8,275 nt of DNA from Desulfovibrionaceae bacterium (GTDB lineage Bacteria; Desulfobacterota; Desulfovibrionia; Desulfovibrionales; Desulfovibrionaceae). Numbering within the stretch: the first letter of the stretch is position 1; each line of letters begins with the position of its first letter. The notes under the pieces were generated by a model. It had not been told where the DNA came from and did not search any database. It was given only the letters and a program-made list of their open reading frames with translations. The position numbers and the translations under genes were made by a program. This document shows, piece after piece, positions 1 through 5,936 of the stretch. The stretch covers positions 1-8,275 of the forward strand of contig JAUNSE010000071.1 in assembly GCA_030539415.1 (NCBI GenBank), read 5' to 3'.

Positions 1-171
1 CAGTTCGGCCACGGCCTCCTCCATCAGCTTGTTGTTCGAGGTGGCAGCGCCAAGGCCAATGTTGAGGGAAATTTTGGTAATCCCGGGCATCTGCATGGGA
101 GACTTGTAGTTGAACTCCTTCTGCATAGCCGGAACGACCTTTTCCTTGTATATTTTTTCAAGGCGGGTCAT
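1..171 (-). CDS. rplE: Large-subunit ribosomal protein L5, N-terminal part
   Basis: L5 binds 5S rRNA and helps build the central protuberance of the 50S subunit. The window shows 57 in-frame codons from the ATG at 171 to the left edge, and the gene continues beyond it. The translated start (MTRLEKIYKEKVVPAM) and the segment PGITKISLNIGLGAA match the conserved N-terminal part of L5, where family members carry a 'KI.LN.G.G' strand. The start is supported by an AAGGGG Shine-Dalgarno sequence that overlaps the rplX stop codon, 9 bases upstream. It is the last visible gene of the spc part of the cluster. No break or frameshift is seen in the visible part. Confidence 0.96.
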   Translation of the reverse strand, partial: MTRLEKIYKEKVVPAMQKEFNYKSPMQMPGITKISLNIGLGAATSNNKLMEEAVAEL

Positions 172-180
172 AGCTACCCC

Positions 181-516
181 TTATTCCATGACTTCGTTGC
201 ACTTCTTGCAGAAGCGCACTTTTTTCTGCTTGCCGTCGGCCAGGTCAACATACCTGTAGCCCACGCGGGTCGCCTCCGCGCAGGCGGAGCAGACGATCAT
301 CACGTTGGAGATATGGACGGGCATGGCCTTTTCGACAATGCCGCCGGGCTGACGGGTGTAGGGATTGGCGCGGGTGTGGCGCTTGGCCACATTGGCCTTT
401 TCCACGAGCACGGTGTCGTGCTTGCGGTTCACCTTGAGGACCTTGCCGATCTTGCCGGCGTCCTTGCCGGTGATGATCATGACCTTGTCGCCCTTGTGAA
501 TACGAACATTCGTCAT
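181..516 (-). CDS. rplX: Large-subunit ribosomal protein L24, cysteine-containing form
   Basis: L24 is an early assembly protein that binds 23S rRNA and starts folding of the 50S subunit. The 111-residue product has the KOW motif near residues 8-34 (KGDKVMIITGKDAGKIGKVL), then the usual HIS.VM segment. Its C-terminal part has two CxxC pairs, C76/C79 and C103/C106, which could form a zinc ribbon; many L24 proteins lack these. The ATG at 516 is preceded by AAGGAG, part of which overlaps the rplN stop codon, so translation of the two genes is probably coupled. The gap to rplN is 11 bases and to rplE 9 bases. Confidence 0.97.
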   Translation of the reverse strand: MTNVRIHKGDKVMIITGKDAGKIGKVLKVNRKHDTVLVEKANVAKRHTRANPYTRQPGGIVEKAMPVHISNVMIVCSACAEATRVGYRYVDLADGKQKKVRFCKKCNEVME

Positions 517-527
517 TGCATGACTCC

Positions 528-896
528 TTACAGCACTTCAGGGGCGAGGGAGATGATCTTCATGAAGTTGGCAGCGCGCAGCTCCCTGGCGACGGGTCCG
601 AAAATACGGGTGCCCACGGGTTCGCCGTTGTTGCCGAGCAGGACGGCGGCATTGCCGTCGAACTTGATGTAGCTGCCGTCGGGGCGGCGCACTTCCTTGG
701 CGGTGCGCACGATGACGGCGCGCATCACGTCGCCCTTCTTCACCTTGCTATGCGGAATGGCTTCCTTGACGGAAACCATGATGATGTCGCCAACGGTGGC
801 ATAGCGGCGGTGGGAACCGCCGATGACCTTGATGCAGGCGACCTTTTTGGCACCCGAGTTATCGGCTACCTGAAGAGTGGATTCTACCTGGATCAT
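528..896 (-). CDS. rplN: Large-subunit ribosomal protein L14
   Basis: L14 sits on the 50S face that contacts the 30S subunit and contributes to an inter-subunit bridge. The 122-residue product has the normal length and is near-identical to the family pattern from start (MIQVESTLQVADNSGAKK) to end (GPVARELR..NFMKIISLAPEVL). The ATG at 896 is preceded by an AGGTGA Shine-Dalgarno sequence that includes the rpsQ stop codon, with only 8 bases between the genes. In E. coli the separate spc operon begins at rplN, but here there is no space for a promoter outside rpsQ coding sequence, so it is probably co-transcribed with the S10 genes. Confidence 0.98.
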   Translation of the reverse strand: MIQVESTLQVADNSGAKKVACIKVIGGSHRRYATVGDIIMVSVKEAIPHSKVKKGDVMRAVIVRTAKEVRRPDGSYIKFDGNAAVLLGNNGEPVGTRIFGPVARELRAANFMKIISLAPEVL

Positions 897-904
897 GGCT
901 TCAC

Positions 905-1168
905 CTACACAGCTTTCTCAATGATGGAGACCAGGTGCCAGCGCTTGTTGTGCGAAAGCCTTCTGAACTCCACGATTTTGACCTTATCACCAATGCCGCA
1001 CTCGTTCATGGGGTCGTGGGCCGTAAACTTCTTGCGGCGGCGGATATATTTCTTGAGCAGGGGATGTTTGACCAGGGTCTCGACGCGAACGACAATGGTC
1101 TTGTCATTCTTGTCGCTGATAACAATGCCGGTCAGGGTCCTGCCCTTCACATGATCAAGAGCCTGCAT
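905..1168 (-). CDS. rpsQ: Small-subunit ribosomal protein S17
   Basis: S17 is a primary 16S rRNA-binding protein needed early in 30S assembly. The 87-residue product shows the OB-fold family pattern: LTGIVISDKNDKTIVV, then VKHPLLKKYIRR, HDPMNECGIGDKV and W.LV.IIEKAV. The ATG at 1168 lies inside the 3' end of rpmC, giving a 14-base overlap in a different frame. This start is preferred because a GAGAGGA Shine-Dalgarno sequence lies about five bases upstream, within rpmC codons, and because a later start would remove the conserved N-terminal strand. Translation is therefore likely coupled to rpmC. Confidence 0.96.
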   Translation of the reverse strand: MQALDHVKGRTLTGIVISDKNDKTIVVRVETLVKHPLLKKYIRRRKKFTAHDPMNECGIGDKVKIVEFRRLSHNKRWHLVSIIEKAV

Positions 1169-1391
1169 GGATATCCTCTCTTGCCTTTTCCTTGAGGATG
1201 GTGCTGATGCGCGCCACCTGTCTGCGCATGTCCTTCAGCTCGCTCACCTTGGTGAGCTGGGCGTTGGTATGCTGGAAGCGGGCGTGCAGGAGCTCGGTGC
1301 GCTGGTCGGCGAGCTTCTTGTTCAGCTCCTCGACGCTGAGCTTGCGCAGCTCCTCGGCGTTCTCGCGGGTCACGGCTTTTTTGTCAGCCAT
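1155..1391 (-). CDS. rpmC: Large-subunit ribosomal protein L29
   Basis: L29 is a small helical-hairpin protein near the polypeptide exit of the 50S subunit, in the region used by SRP and other nascent-chain factors. The core ELRKLSVEELNKKLADQR and the second helix ELKDMRRQVARISTIL are typical. At 78 residues it is somewhat longer than the common 60-70. The extra length is a charged N-terminal stretch (MADKKAVTRENAE) and a short C-terminal tail (EDIHAGS), part of which is encoded by bases overlapping rpsQ. The ATG at 1391 has a GGGAGG Shine-Dalgarno sequence inside the end of rplP, and one base separates it from the rplP stop codon. Confidence 0.96.
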   Translation of the reverse strand: MADKKAVTRENAEELRKLSVEELNKKLADQRTELLHARFQHTNAQLTKVSELKDMRRQVARISTILKEKAREDIHAGS

Positions 1392-1392
1392 C

Positions 1393-1806
1393 TTAGAAAC
1401 CCTCCCTCGTCACAATGACGGTCTTGACGGGCAGCTTGTAGGCGGCCAGCGTCAGGGCCTGGCGGGCGAGATCCAGCGGGACGCCCTTCACTTCGTAGAG
1501 AATGCGGCCGGGCTTCACAGGAGCGCACCAGCCCACGGGAGCACCCTTACCAGAACCCTGACGGGTTTCGAGAGGCTTCGCGGTGACCGGGCGGTCGGGG
1601 AAGATGCGGATCCAAACCTTGCCGCCGCGGCGGATGTGCCGCATCATGGCGATACGGGCAGCTTCGATCTGCTGGCTGGAGAGCTGACCATGCTGCGTGG
1701 TCTTCAGACCGATGTCACCGAAGGCAAGGGCGGAACCACGGTAGGCCAGGCCGCGCAGGCGGCCCTTCTGCCATTTACGGTATTTGACCTTCTTAGGCGC
1801 TAACAT
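1393..1806 (-). CDS. rplP: Large-subunit ribosomal protein L16
   Basis: L16 is a late-assembling 50S protein that helps shape the A site and the peptidyl-transferase centre. The product is 137 residues, the normal length, and begins MLAPKKVKYRKWQKGRLRGL. It carries the family segments ALAFGDIGLKT, IEAARIAMMRHIRRGGKVWI and GKGAPVGWCAPVKPGRILYE. The frame stays open further upstream, but the ATG at 1806 is chosen because the family starts there and an AGAGGGGG Shine-Dalgarno sequence precedes it. That start lies 14 bases inside the 3' end of rpsC, in another frame, so the two genes are probably translationally coupled. Confidence 0.97.
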   Translation of the reverse strand: MLAPKKVKYRKWQKGRLRGLAYRGSALAFGDIGLKTTQHGQLSSQQIEAARIAMMRHIRRGGKVWIRIFPDRPVTAKPLETRQGSGKGAPVGWCAPVKPGRILYEVKGVPLDLARQALTLAAYKLPVKTVIVTREGF

Positions 1807-2449
1807 GCTGTTCCCCCTCTTTGTCGAGGATTTCACCCTTGTAAATCCAGACCTTGATACCGATGATACCATAGGTCGTCCTGGCTTCGGCGAAACCGTA
1901 GTCAATGTCCGCCCGCAGGGTCTGCAGCGGCACGCGGCCATCGCGATACCATTCGGAACGGGCGATTTCCGCACCGGCCAGGCGGCCGGCGCAGGAGACC
2001 TTGATGCCTTCGCCGCCGAACTTGCGGGCGCGGGCCACGGTCTGCTTCATGGCGCGGCGGAAGGCCACGCGACGCTCGAGCTGCTGGGCAATGCTCTCGG
2101 CCACAAGCTGGGCCTCCACTTCGGGACGGCGGATTTCGCTGACCTCGATGGAGAACTCGCGGCTGAAGGTCTTGCGCAGTTCGGCGCGCAGCTTCTCGAT
2201 CTCCACGCCCTTGCGGCCGATGACCACACCGGGACGGGAGGTGGAGATGATCAGGCGCACCTTGCCGCCAGCCCTTTCGATTTCAATACGGGAGATGCCG
2301 GCATCCGCAGTGGAGTGCTGCTTCACGAACTTGCGGATCTTGCTGTCTTCCAGAACGAAGGCAGGATACTCCTTCGTGGAGAACCAGCGGCTGAGCCAGT
2401 TCTTGTTGTAACCCACGCGGATGCCATACGGATGAACTTTCTGACCCAT
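1793..2449 (-). CDS. rpsC: Small-subunit ribosomal protein S3
   Basis: S3 lines the mRNA entry tunnel of the 30S subunit and takes part in mRNA unwinding. The 218-residue product starts MGQKVHPYGIRVGY as in most bacteria. It contains a type II KH domain with the GxxG loop GRKG at residues 78-81, and a conserved C-terminal domain at about residues 130-205 (FGGEGIKV.CAGRLAGAEIAR, YGFAEARTTYGIIGIKVWIYKGE). Its ATG at 2449 shares one base with the rplV TAA stop codon (TAATG), a classic sign of coupled translation, and GGAG/AGGA motifs lie just upstream. Its 3' end overlaps rplP by 14 bases. Confidence 0.98.
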   Translation of the reverse strand: MGQKVHPYGIRVGYNKNWLSRWFSTKEYPAFVLEDSKIRKFVKQHSTADAGISRIEIERAGGKVRLIISTSRPGVVIGRKGVEIEKLRAELRKTFSREFSIEVSEIRRPEVEAQLVAESIAQQLERRVAFRRAMKQTVARARKFGGEGIKVSCAGRLAGAEIARSEWYRDGRVPLQTLRADIDYGFAEARTTYGIIGIKVWIYKGEILDKEGEQHVSA

Positions 2450-2784
2450 TATTCCTGCTCCTCGGCGAGAATGACGGTAATGTGGCTGGTGCGCTTGCGG
2501 ACGCGGGTGGCGCGGCCCTGGGCGCGCGGCATGAAGCGCTTCCAGCTGGGGCCCTCGTTCACCAGCACTTCCTTGATGATCATCGCATCAACATTGACCG
2601 ATGTTTGAGAGGCGTTGGCCAGTGCGCTCTTGACGACACCGTACAGAACACCTGCGGGCTTGTTGGGGGTGAAGCGCAGAACGTTCAGCGCGTCCTCAAC
2701 ACCCATGCCGACCACATTGCGGGCCACCAGGCGTGTTTTGCGGGGAGAGACACGCTGGAACTTGGCGATTGCTTTCGCTTCCAT
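2449..2784 (-). CDS. rplV: Large-subunit ribosomal protein L22
   Basis: L22 reaches from the 50S surface to the exit tunnel, where its beta-hairpin loop forms part of the constriction and, with L4, the macrolide-sensitive zone. The 111-residue product shows the family pattern: FQRVSPRKTRLVARNV, ALANASQ near the middle, and EGPSWKRFMPRAQGRATRVRKR.SHITVIL, which holds the tunnel loop. Length is normal and no loop insertion or deletion stands out. The ATG at 2784 follows an AAGGAGAG Shine-Dalgarno sequence in the 18-base gap after rpsS, the widest gap among the ribosomal protein genes here. Confidence 0.98.
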   Translation of the reverse strand: MEAKAIAKFQRVSPRKTRLVARNVVGMGVEDALNVLRFTPNKPAGVLYGVVKSALANASQTSVNVDAMIIKEVLVNEGPSWKRFMPRAQGRATRVRKRTSHITVILAEEQE

Positions 2785-2802
2785 TTATCTACTCTCCTTG
2801 AC

Positions 2803-3081
2803 CTAGCGCGACGCGGCCTTCTTCTCGGCGGTGTGGCCGTGGAAGGTGCGGGTCGGGGAAAATTCACCAAGCTTGTGGCCGACCATGTTCTCGGTCACGA
2901 AGACGGGCACAAACTTCTTGCCGTTGTGCACGGCGAAGGTCATGCCGACCATTTCAGGCAGGATCATGGAGCGGCGGGACCAGGTTTTGACAACGCGGTG
3001 ATCGTTGTTCTTCTGAGCAGCCTCGACCTTGGCGTACAGGCTGTCGTCCACAAAGGGACCTTTCTTAAGGGATCTGGGCAT
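2803..3081 (-). CDS. rpsS: Small-subunit ribosomal protein S19
   Basis: S19 binds the head of the 30S subunit with S13 and contacts the P-site tRNA region. The 92-residue product is typical throughout: PRSLKKGPFVDDSLYAKVE at the start, IKTWSRRS-type sequence (VKTWSRRSMILPEMVGMTF), AVHNGKKFVPVFVTENMVGHKLGEFSPTRTF, and a lysine-rich C-terminus ending AEKKAASR. The ATG at 3081 is preceded by overlapping AGGAG/TAGGA elements that reach into the rplB stop region, with 9 bases between the two genes. Nothing is unusual. Confidence 0.98.
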   Translation of the reverse strand: MPRSLKKGPFVDDSLYAKVEAAQKNNDHRVVKTWSRRSMILPEMVGMTFAVHNGKKFVPVFVTENMVGHKLGEFSPTRTFHGHTAEKKAASR

Positions 3082-3090
3082 GTCCTACTC

Positions 3091-3921
3091 CTACTTCTTG
3101 CCGCGAGCCTTAACGATAAGGCGGCCAGAGGGCTTGTTGCGGTCGCGGGTCTTGAAGCCCTTGGCAGGCATGCCCCAGGGGGACACGGGATGGCGTCCGC
3201 CGGAGCTTCTGCCTTCACCACCACCCAGAGGATGGTCGATGGGGTTCATGGCCACGCCGCGCACCTTGGGACGACGATTCAGCCAGCGGTTGCGACCGGC
3301 CTTGCCAAGGGAAACATTCTCGTGGGAGATGTTGCCCACCTGGCCCACAGTGGCGGTGCAGGTGGCAAGCACCTTGCGCACCTCGCCGGAAGGCAGGCGC
3401 AGCAGGGCGTACTTGTTTTCCTTGGCCACGAGCTGGGCATAGGTACCGGCGGCGCGGCACAGCTGGCCGCCCTTGCCGGGATAGAGTTCGATGTTGTGCA
3501 CCACGGTGCCCACGGGGATGCGGCCCATAGCCATGGCGTTGCCGGGCTTGATGTCGGCCTTTTCGCCGGACAGGACCTTGTCGCCCTGCTTCAGGCCCAC
3601 GGGAGCGAGAATGTAGCGCTTCTCGCCGTCGGCGTAGGTCAGCAGAGCGATGCGGGCGGTGCGGTTGGGATCGTATTCAATGTGAGAGACGGTGGCGACG
3701 ATGTCGCGCTTCTCACGCTTGAAGTCGATGATGCGGTACAGGCGCTTCACACCGCCGCCGCGGCGGCGGCTGGTGACGCGGCCCAGGTTGTTGCGGCCGG
3801 CCTTCTTGGTCAGGCCCTCGGTGAGGGACTTTTCGGGCTTCGAGCGGGTGATTTCCTTGAAGTCGGAAACCGTCTGGAAGCGGCGTCCTGCGGAGGTCGG
3901 TTTGAGCTTGCGAACTGCCAT
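3091..3921 (-). CDS. rplB: Large-subunit ribosomal protein L2
   Basis: L2 is a primary 23S rRNA-binding protein needed for subunit association and close to the peptidyl-transferase centre. The 276-residue product has the usual length and begins MAVRKLKPTSAGRRFQTV. It includes the central RNA-binding domain (YRIIDFKREKRDIVATVSHIEYDPNR) and the C-terminal signature MNPIDHPLGGGEGR. The histidine at about residue 230, in DHP, appears equivalent to the conserved E. coli His229. The following residue pair is PL where E. coli has PH. The ATG at 3921 has a GAGGGAG Shine-Dalgarno sequence inside the end of rplW and lies 3 bases after its stop codon. Confidence 0.98.
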   Translation of the reverse strand: MAVRKLKPTSAGRRFQTVSDFKEITRSKPEKSLTEGLTKKAGRNNLGRVTSRRRGGGVKRLYRIIDFKREKRDIVATVSHIEYDPNRTARIALLTYADGEKRYILAPVGLKQGDKVLSGEKADIKPGNAMAMGRIPVGTVVHNIELYPGKGGQLCRAAGTYAQLVAKENKYALLRLPSGEVRKVLATCTATVGQVGNISHENVSLGKAGRNRWLNRRPKVRGVAMNPIDHPLGGGEGRSSGGRHPVSPWGMPAKGFKTRDRNKPSGRLIVKARGKK

Positions 3922-3924
3922 GGC

Positions 3925-4218
3925 TTACGCTCCCTCGAAGTATTCAATCTTGTTGCCGGCGGCAAGGGTCACATAGGCCTTCTTGGCGCCGCTCACATGG
4001 CGGAGCTGGCGGCCCTGGCGCAGGTAGTCGCGGGGCTTAGAGCGAACCACGTTGACCTTGGTGACGGTGACGTTGAAAATCGTCTCGACAGCGCGCTTGA
4101 TCTCGATCCTGTTGGCATCGGGATGCACGAGGAAGGTCAGACGTTCGGCAACCTGCTCGCGCAGGGCGCTGGCCTTTTCAGTCACCAGGGGCTTGATAAG
4201 GACTTGAGTCAGTTCCAT
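3925..4218 (-). CDS. rplW: Large-subunit ribosomal protein L23
   Basis: L23 sits at the exit of the polypeptide tunnel and is the docking point for trigger factor and for SRP, the partner of FtsY. The 97-residue product starts MELTQVLIKPLVTEKAS, with the LVTEK signature, and continues with the RNA-binding part (IEIKRAVETIFNVTVTKVNVV) and KKAYVTL near the end. The frame is open further upstream to 4272, but the ATG at 4218 is chosen because the family begins here. A GGGGGAG Shine-Dalgarno sequence lies inside the 3' end of rplD, whose stop codon is one base away. Confidence 0.97.
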   Translation of the reverse strand: MELTQVLIKPLVTEKASALREQVAERLTFLVHPDANRIEIKRAVETIFNVTVTKVNVVRSKPRDYLRQGRQLRHVSGAKKAYVTLAAGNKIEYFEGA

Positions 4219-4219
4219 G

Positions 4220-4852
4220 TTACTCCCCCTTGCTCTCGAAACGGGCCTGCACGGGAGCGATGGCGTCCTCAAGCAGAACGAGCTGCTTGTTCTTGAGGAT
4301 CTCGTAGACGCTCAGATTGGCAGGGGTCGTGATGGTGATGCCGGGGACGTTGCGGGCGCTGCGCTCCAGGGTCTCGGAGACGGAGGAGGCGACGAGCAGG
4401 CAGCTGTCCAGGCCCAGATCCTTGGCGACCTTGGCGAAGTGCTTCGTCTTGGCCTCGGGCAGCTCGATGCCCTTCACAACCATCAGCTGATCGCCGGCGG
4501 CGCGGGAGGACAGGGCCATGCGCAGGGCAAGGGCGCGAACCTTCGCGTTCACCTTGAAGCTGTAGTCGCGGGGCTGGGGTCCGAAGATCACGGCGCCGCC
4601 GCGCCAGATGGGGGAGCGGCGGGAGCCGGCGCGGGCGCGGCCGGAACCCTTCTGCTTCCAGGGCTTGACGCCGCCGCCGGAAACGAAGGCGCGGGTCTTG
4701 GCCATGTGGGTGCCGGCACGCTTGGCAGCCTGCTGGGCGCGCACCACCAGGTTCAGGATCTCGGGGCGGACCTCGACGCCGAAGACTTCGGCGGACAGTT
4801 CCACAGAGCCGACTTCCTGTTTTTCCTGATTATATACTTTAATGGTAGGCAT
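4220..4852 (-). CDS. rplD: Large-subunit ribosomal protein L4
   Basis: L4 binds domain I of 23S rRNA and sends an extended loop into the exit tunnel beside L22. In E. coli it also represses its own S10 operon by acting on the leader. The product from the ATG at 4852 is 210 residues and starts MPTIKVYNQEKQEVG. The tunnel loop is intact (KPWKQKGSGRARAGSRRSP), followed by GGAVIFGPQPRDYSFKVN. A GTG at 4861 is in frame, but it is part of the AGGTGG Shine-Dalgarno sequence that serves the ATG, so 4852 is the better start. The gap to rplC is 12 bases. Autoregulation through the rpsJ leader is possible but not shown by the sequence. Confidence 0.96.
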   Translation of the reverse strand: MPTIKVYNQEKQEVGSVELSAEVFGVEVRPEILNLVVRAQQAAKRAGTHMAKTRAFVSGGGVKPWKQKGSGRARAGSRRSPIWRGGAVIFGPQPRDYSFKVNAKVRALALRMALSSRAAGDQLMVVKGIELPEAKTKHFAKVAKDLGLDSCLLVASSVSETLERSARNVPGITITTPANLSVYEILKNKQLVLLEDAIAPVQARFESKGE

Positions 4853-4864
4853 GTTTTCCACCTG

Positions 4865-5494
4865 TTACTGCTTGCGAACGAACACAAGGCCGTTCTTGGG
4901 TCCGGGCACAGCACCCTTGACAAGAATAACGTTATCCTCGGGGCGAACCGCGATGATCAGGGCGCTGGGCTGGGTCACGGTCTCGTTGCCCCAGTGGCCG
5001 GCCATCTTGCGGCCCTTGATAACGTGGCCGGGGAAGGTGTTGTTGCCGATGGAGCCGTTGTTGCGATGGACCTTTTCGTCACCATGGGTGTCTTTGCAGC
5101 CGTGGAAGTTCCAACGGCGCATGCGGCCCTGGTAGCCCTTGCCTATGCTCTTGCCGGTCACCTTGACAACCTCGCCCACGGCGAAGAGGTCGGCGGTGAG
5201 GGTGTCGCCGAGCTGCTGCTGGGGAGCGCTTTCCAGGCGAACTTCCTTGAGGGTGCGGTAGAGACCCGTGCCGGCCTTGGCGAAGTGCCCCTGCATGGCC
5301 TTGTTGGAGTGCTTCTCCTTGGCCTCGACAAAAGCGATCTGCAGGGCGTTGTAGCCATCGGTCTCGGTGGTCTTCACCTGAGTGATGGGGCAGGGACCGA
5401 CCTGGATGACCGTCACGGGCACAGCAGCGCCGTCATCACCAAAGATGCGGGTCATGCCAAGCTTGCGGCCCAAAATTCCAATTTTATCAGCCAT
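4865..5494 (-). CDS. rplC: Large-subunit ribosomal protein L3
   Basis: L3 is an early assembly protein whose long loop reaches the peptidyl-transferase centre. The 209-residue product starts MADKIGILGRKLGMTRIF, and this motif together with THGDEKVHR, GSIGNNTFPG and KGRKMAGHWGNE.VT at residues 136-174 identifies it. The loop tip reads GNNTFPG (150-156), whereas E. coli has GQNQTPG, so the glutamine that PrmB methylates in E. coli is not present at the aligned site. The loop is otherwise complete. The ATG at 5494 is preceded by GAGAGG, with a 13-base gap to rpsJ. Confidence 0.97.
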   Translation of the reverse strand: MADKIGILGRKLGMTRIFGDDGAAVPVTVIQVGPCPITQVKTTETDGYNALQIAFVEAKEKHSNKAMQGHFAKAGTGLYRTLKEVRLESAPQQQLGDTLTADLFAVGEVVKVTGKSIGKGYQGRMRRWNFHGCKDTHGDEKVHRNNGSIGNNTFPGHVIKGRKMAGHWGNETVTQPSALIIAVRPEDNVILVKGAVPGPKNGLVFVRKQ

Positions 5495-5507
5495 GACTGC
5501 CTCTCAA

Positions 5508-5825
5508 CTAGATCTTGATTTCAACGTCGACGCCGGCAGGCAGGGAAAGTTTGCCCAGCGCGTCAACGGTTTGCTGCGTAGGCTCGAGGATGTCCATGAG
5601 CCGTTTATGAATGCGCAGTTCGAACTGCTCACGAGACTTCTTGTCCACATGCACAGAACGCTGCACGGTAAACTTATGGAACTTGGTGGGCAGAGGAATG
5701 GGTCCGGCCACGCCGGCACCGGTATTCCGCGCAGTGTCCACGATTTCCGCTACAGCCTTGTCCAGGATGCGAAAGTCGTAAGCCTTGAGCTTGATCCGAA
5801 TGCATTCGCTGCTAACTGTCGTCAT
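5508..5825 (-). CDS. rpsJ: Small-subunit ribosomal protein S10 (NusE)
   Basis: S10 is part of the 30S head and, as NusE, also joins transcription antitermination complexes with NusB and NusG. The 105-residue product has the family pattern: RIKLKAYDFRILDKAV, ARNTGAGVAGPIPLPTK, and SVHVDKKSREQFE.RIHKRL followed by LPAGVDVEIKI. The frame stays open upstream to 5942, but the ATG at 5825 fits the family start. Its Shine-Dalgarno sequence is modest (AGGT about 8 bases upstream, with GGAG further off). As first gene of the cluster it sits behind a long structured non-coding interval with a terminator-like hairpin, so expression is likely controlled by read-through. Its closest remembered relatives are Desulfovibrio S10 proteins. 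Confidence 0.97.
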   Translation of the reverse strand: MTTVSSECIRIKLKAYDFRILDKAVAEIVDTARNTGAGVAGPIPLPTKFHKFTVQRSVHVDKKSREQFELRIHKRLMDILEPTQQTVDALGKLSLPAGVDVEIKI

Positions 5826-5845
5826 TTTAATATACCTGCTCCATG

Positions 5846-5877
5846 AAAAATCGCCCGTGTCAGTGGGGAGACGCGGG
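5846..5877 (-). terminator. Weak hairpin with T5 tract just before the rpsJ ribosome binding site
   Basis: Read on the minus strand, CCCGCGTC (5877-5870) can pair with GACACGGG (5861-5854) around an 8-base loop, with one C-A mismatch. A GCGA-TTTTT stretch follows, with the Ts at 5850-5846. It ends about 20 bases before the rpsJ start codon. It could be a weak second terminator, a structure that affects ribosome access, or a chance pairing. On the plus strand the mismatch becomes a G-U pair, so strand support is ambiguous. Confidence 0.35.
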
Positions 5878-5899
5878 TTCCGCGGCTCGGGCCGTACAT

Positions 5900-5936
5900 A
5901 AAAAAAAGACCCTTGCTGGCCTAACCCAGAGGGACT
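5900..5936 (-). terminator. Intrinsic terminator or attenuator upstream of rpsJ
   Basis: On the minus strand AGTCCCT (5936-5930) pairs with AGGGTCT (5913-5907), with one T-T mismatch. CTGG then pairs with CCAG above it, leaving a two-base bulge and a six-base loop. The stem runs straight into eight Ts (5907-5900). This is a good intrinsic terminator on the strand of the operon, 74 bases before the rpsJ ATG. It either ends a separate RNA made from the upstream interval or works as an attenuator in the S10 leader. No protein-coding gene ends nearby that would otherwise need it. Confidence 0.7.

Noticed and set aside
1807..1974. N-terminal extension of L16 to 1974.
   Set aside because: It would overlap rpsC by about 180 bases and add 56 residues that L16 proteins do not have.
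2482..4296. A 604-codon open frame on the plus strand.
   Set aside because: It lies wholly antisense to rplV, rpsS, rplB and rplW, is rich in Ala/Gly/His/Leu as expected from a mirrored GC-rich gene, and shows no family signature.
4853..4861. An upstream GTG start for rplD adding three residues.
   Set aside because: The GTG lies inside the AGGTGG Shine-Dalgarno sequence of the ATG at 4852.
4217..5518. A 433-codon open frame on the plus strand.
   Set aside because: It is antisense to rplD and rplC. Its composition is that of a shadow frame and it has no recognisable domain.
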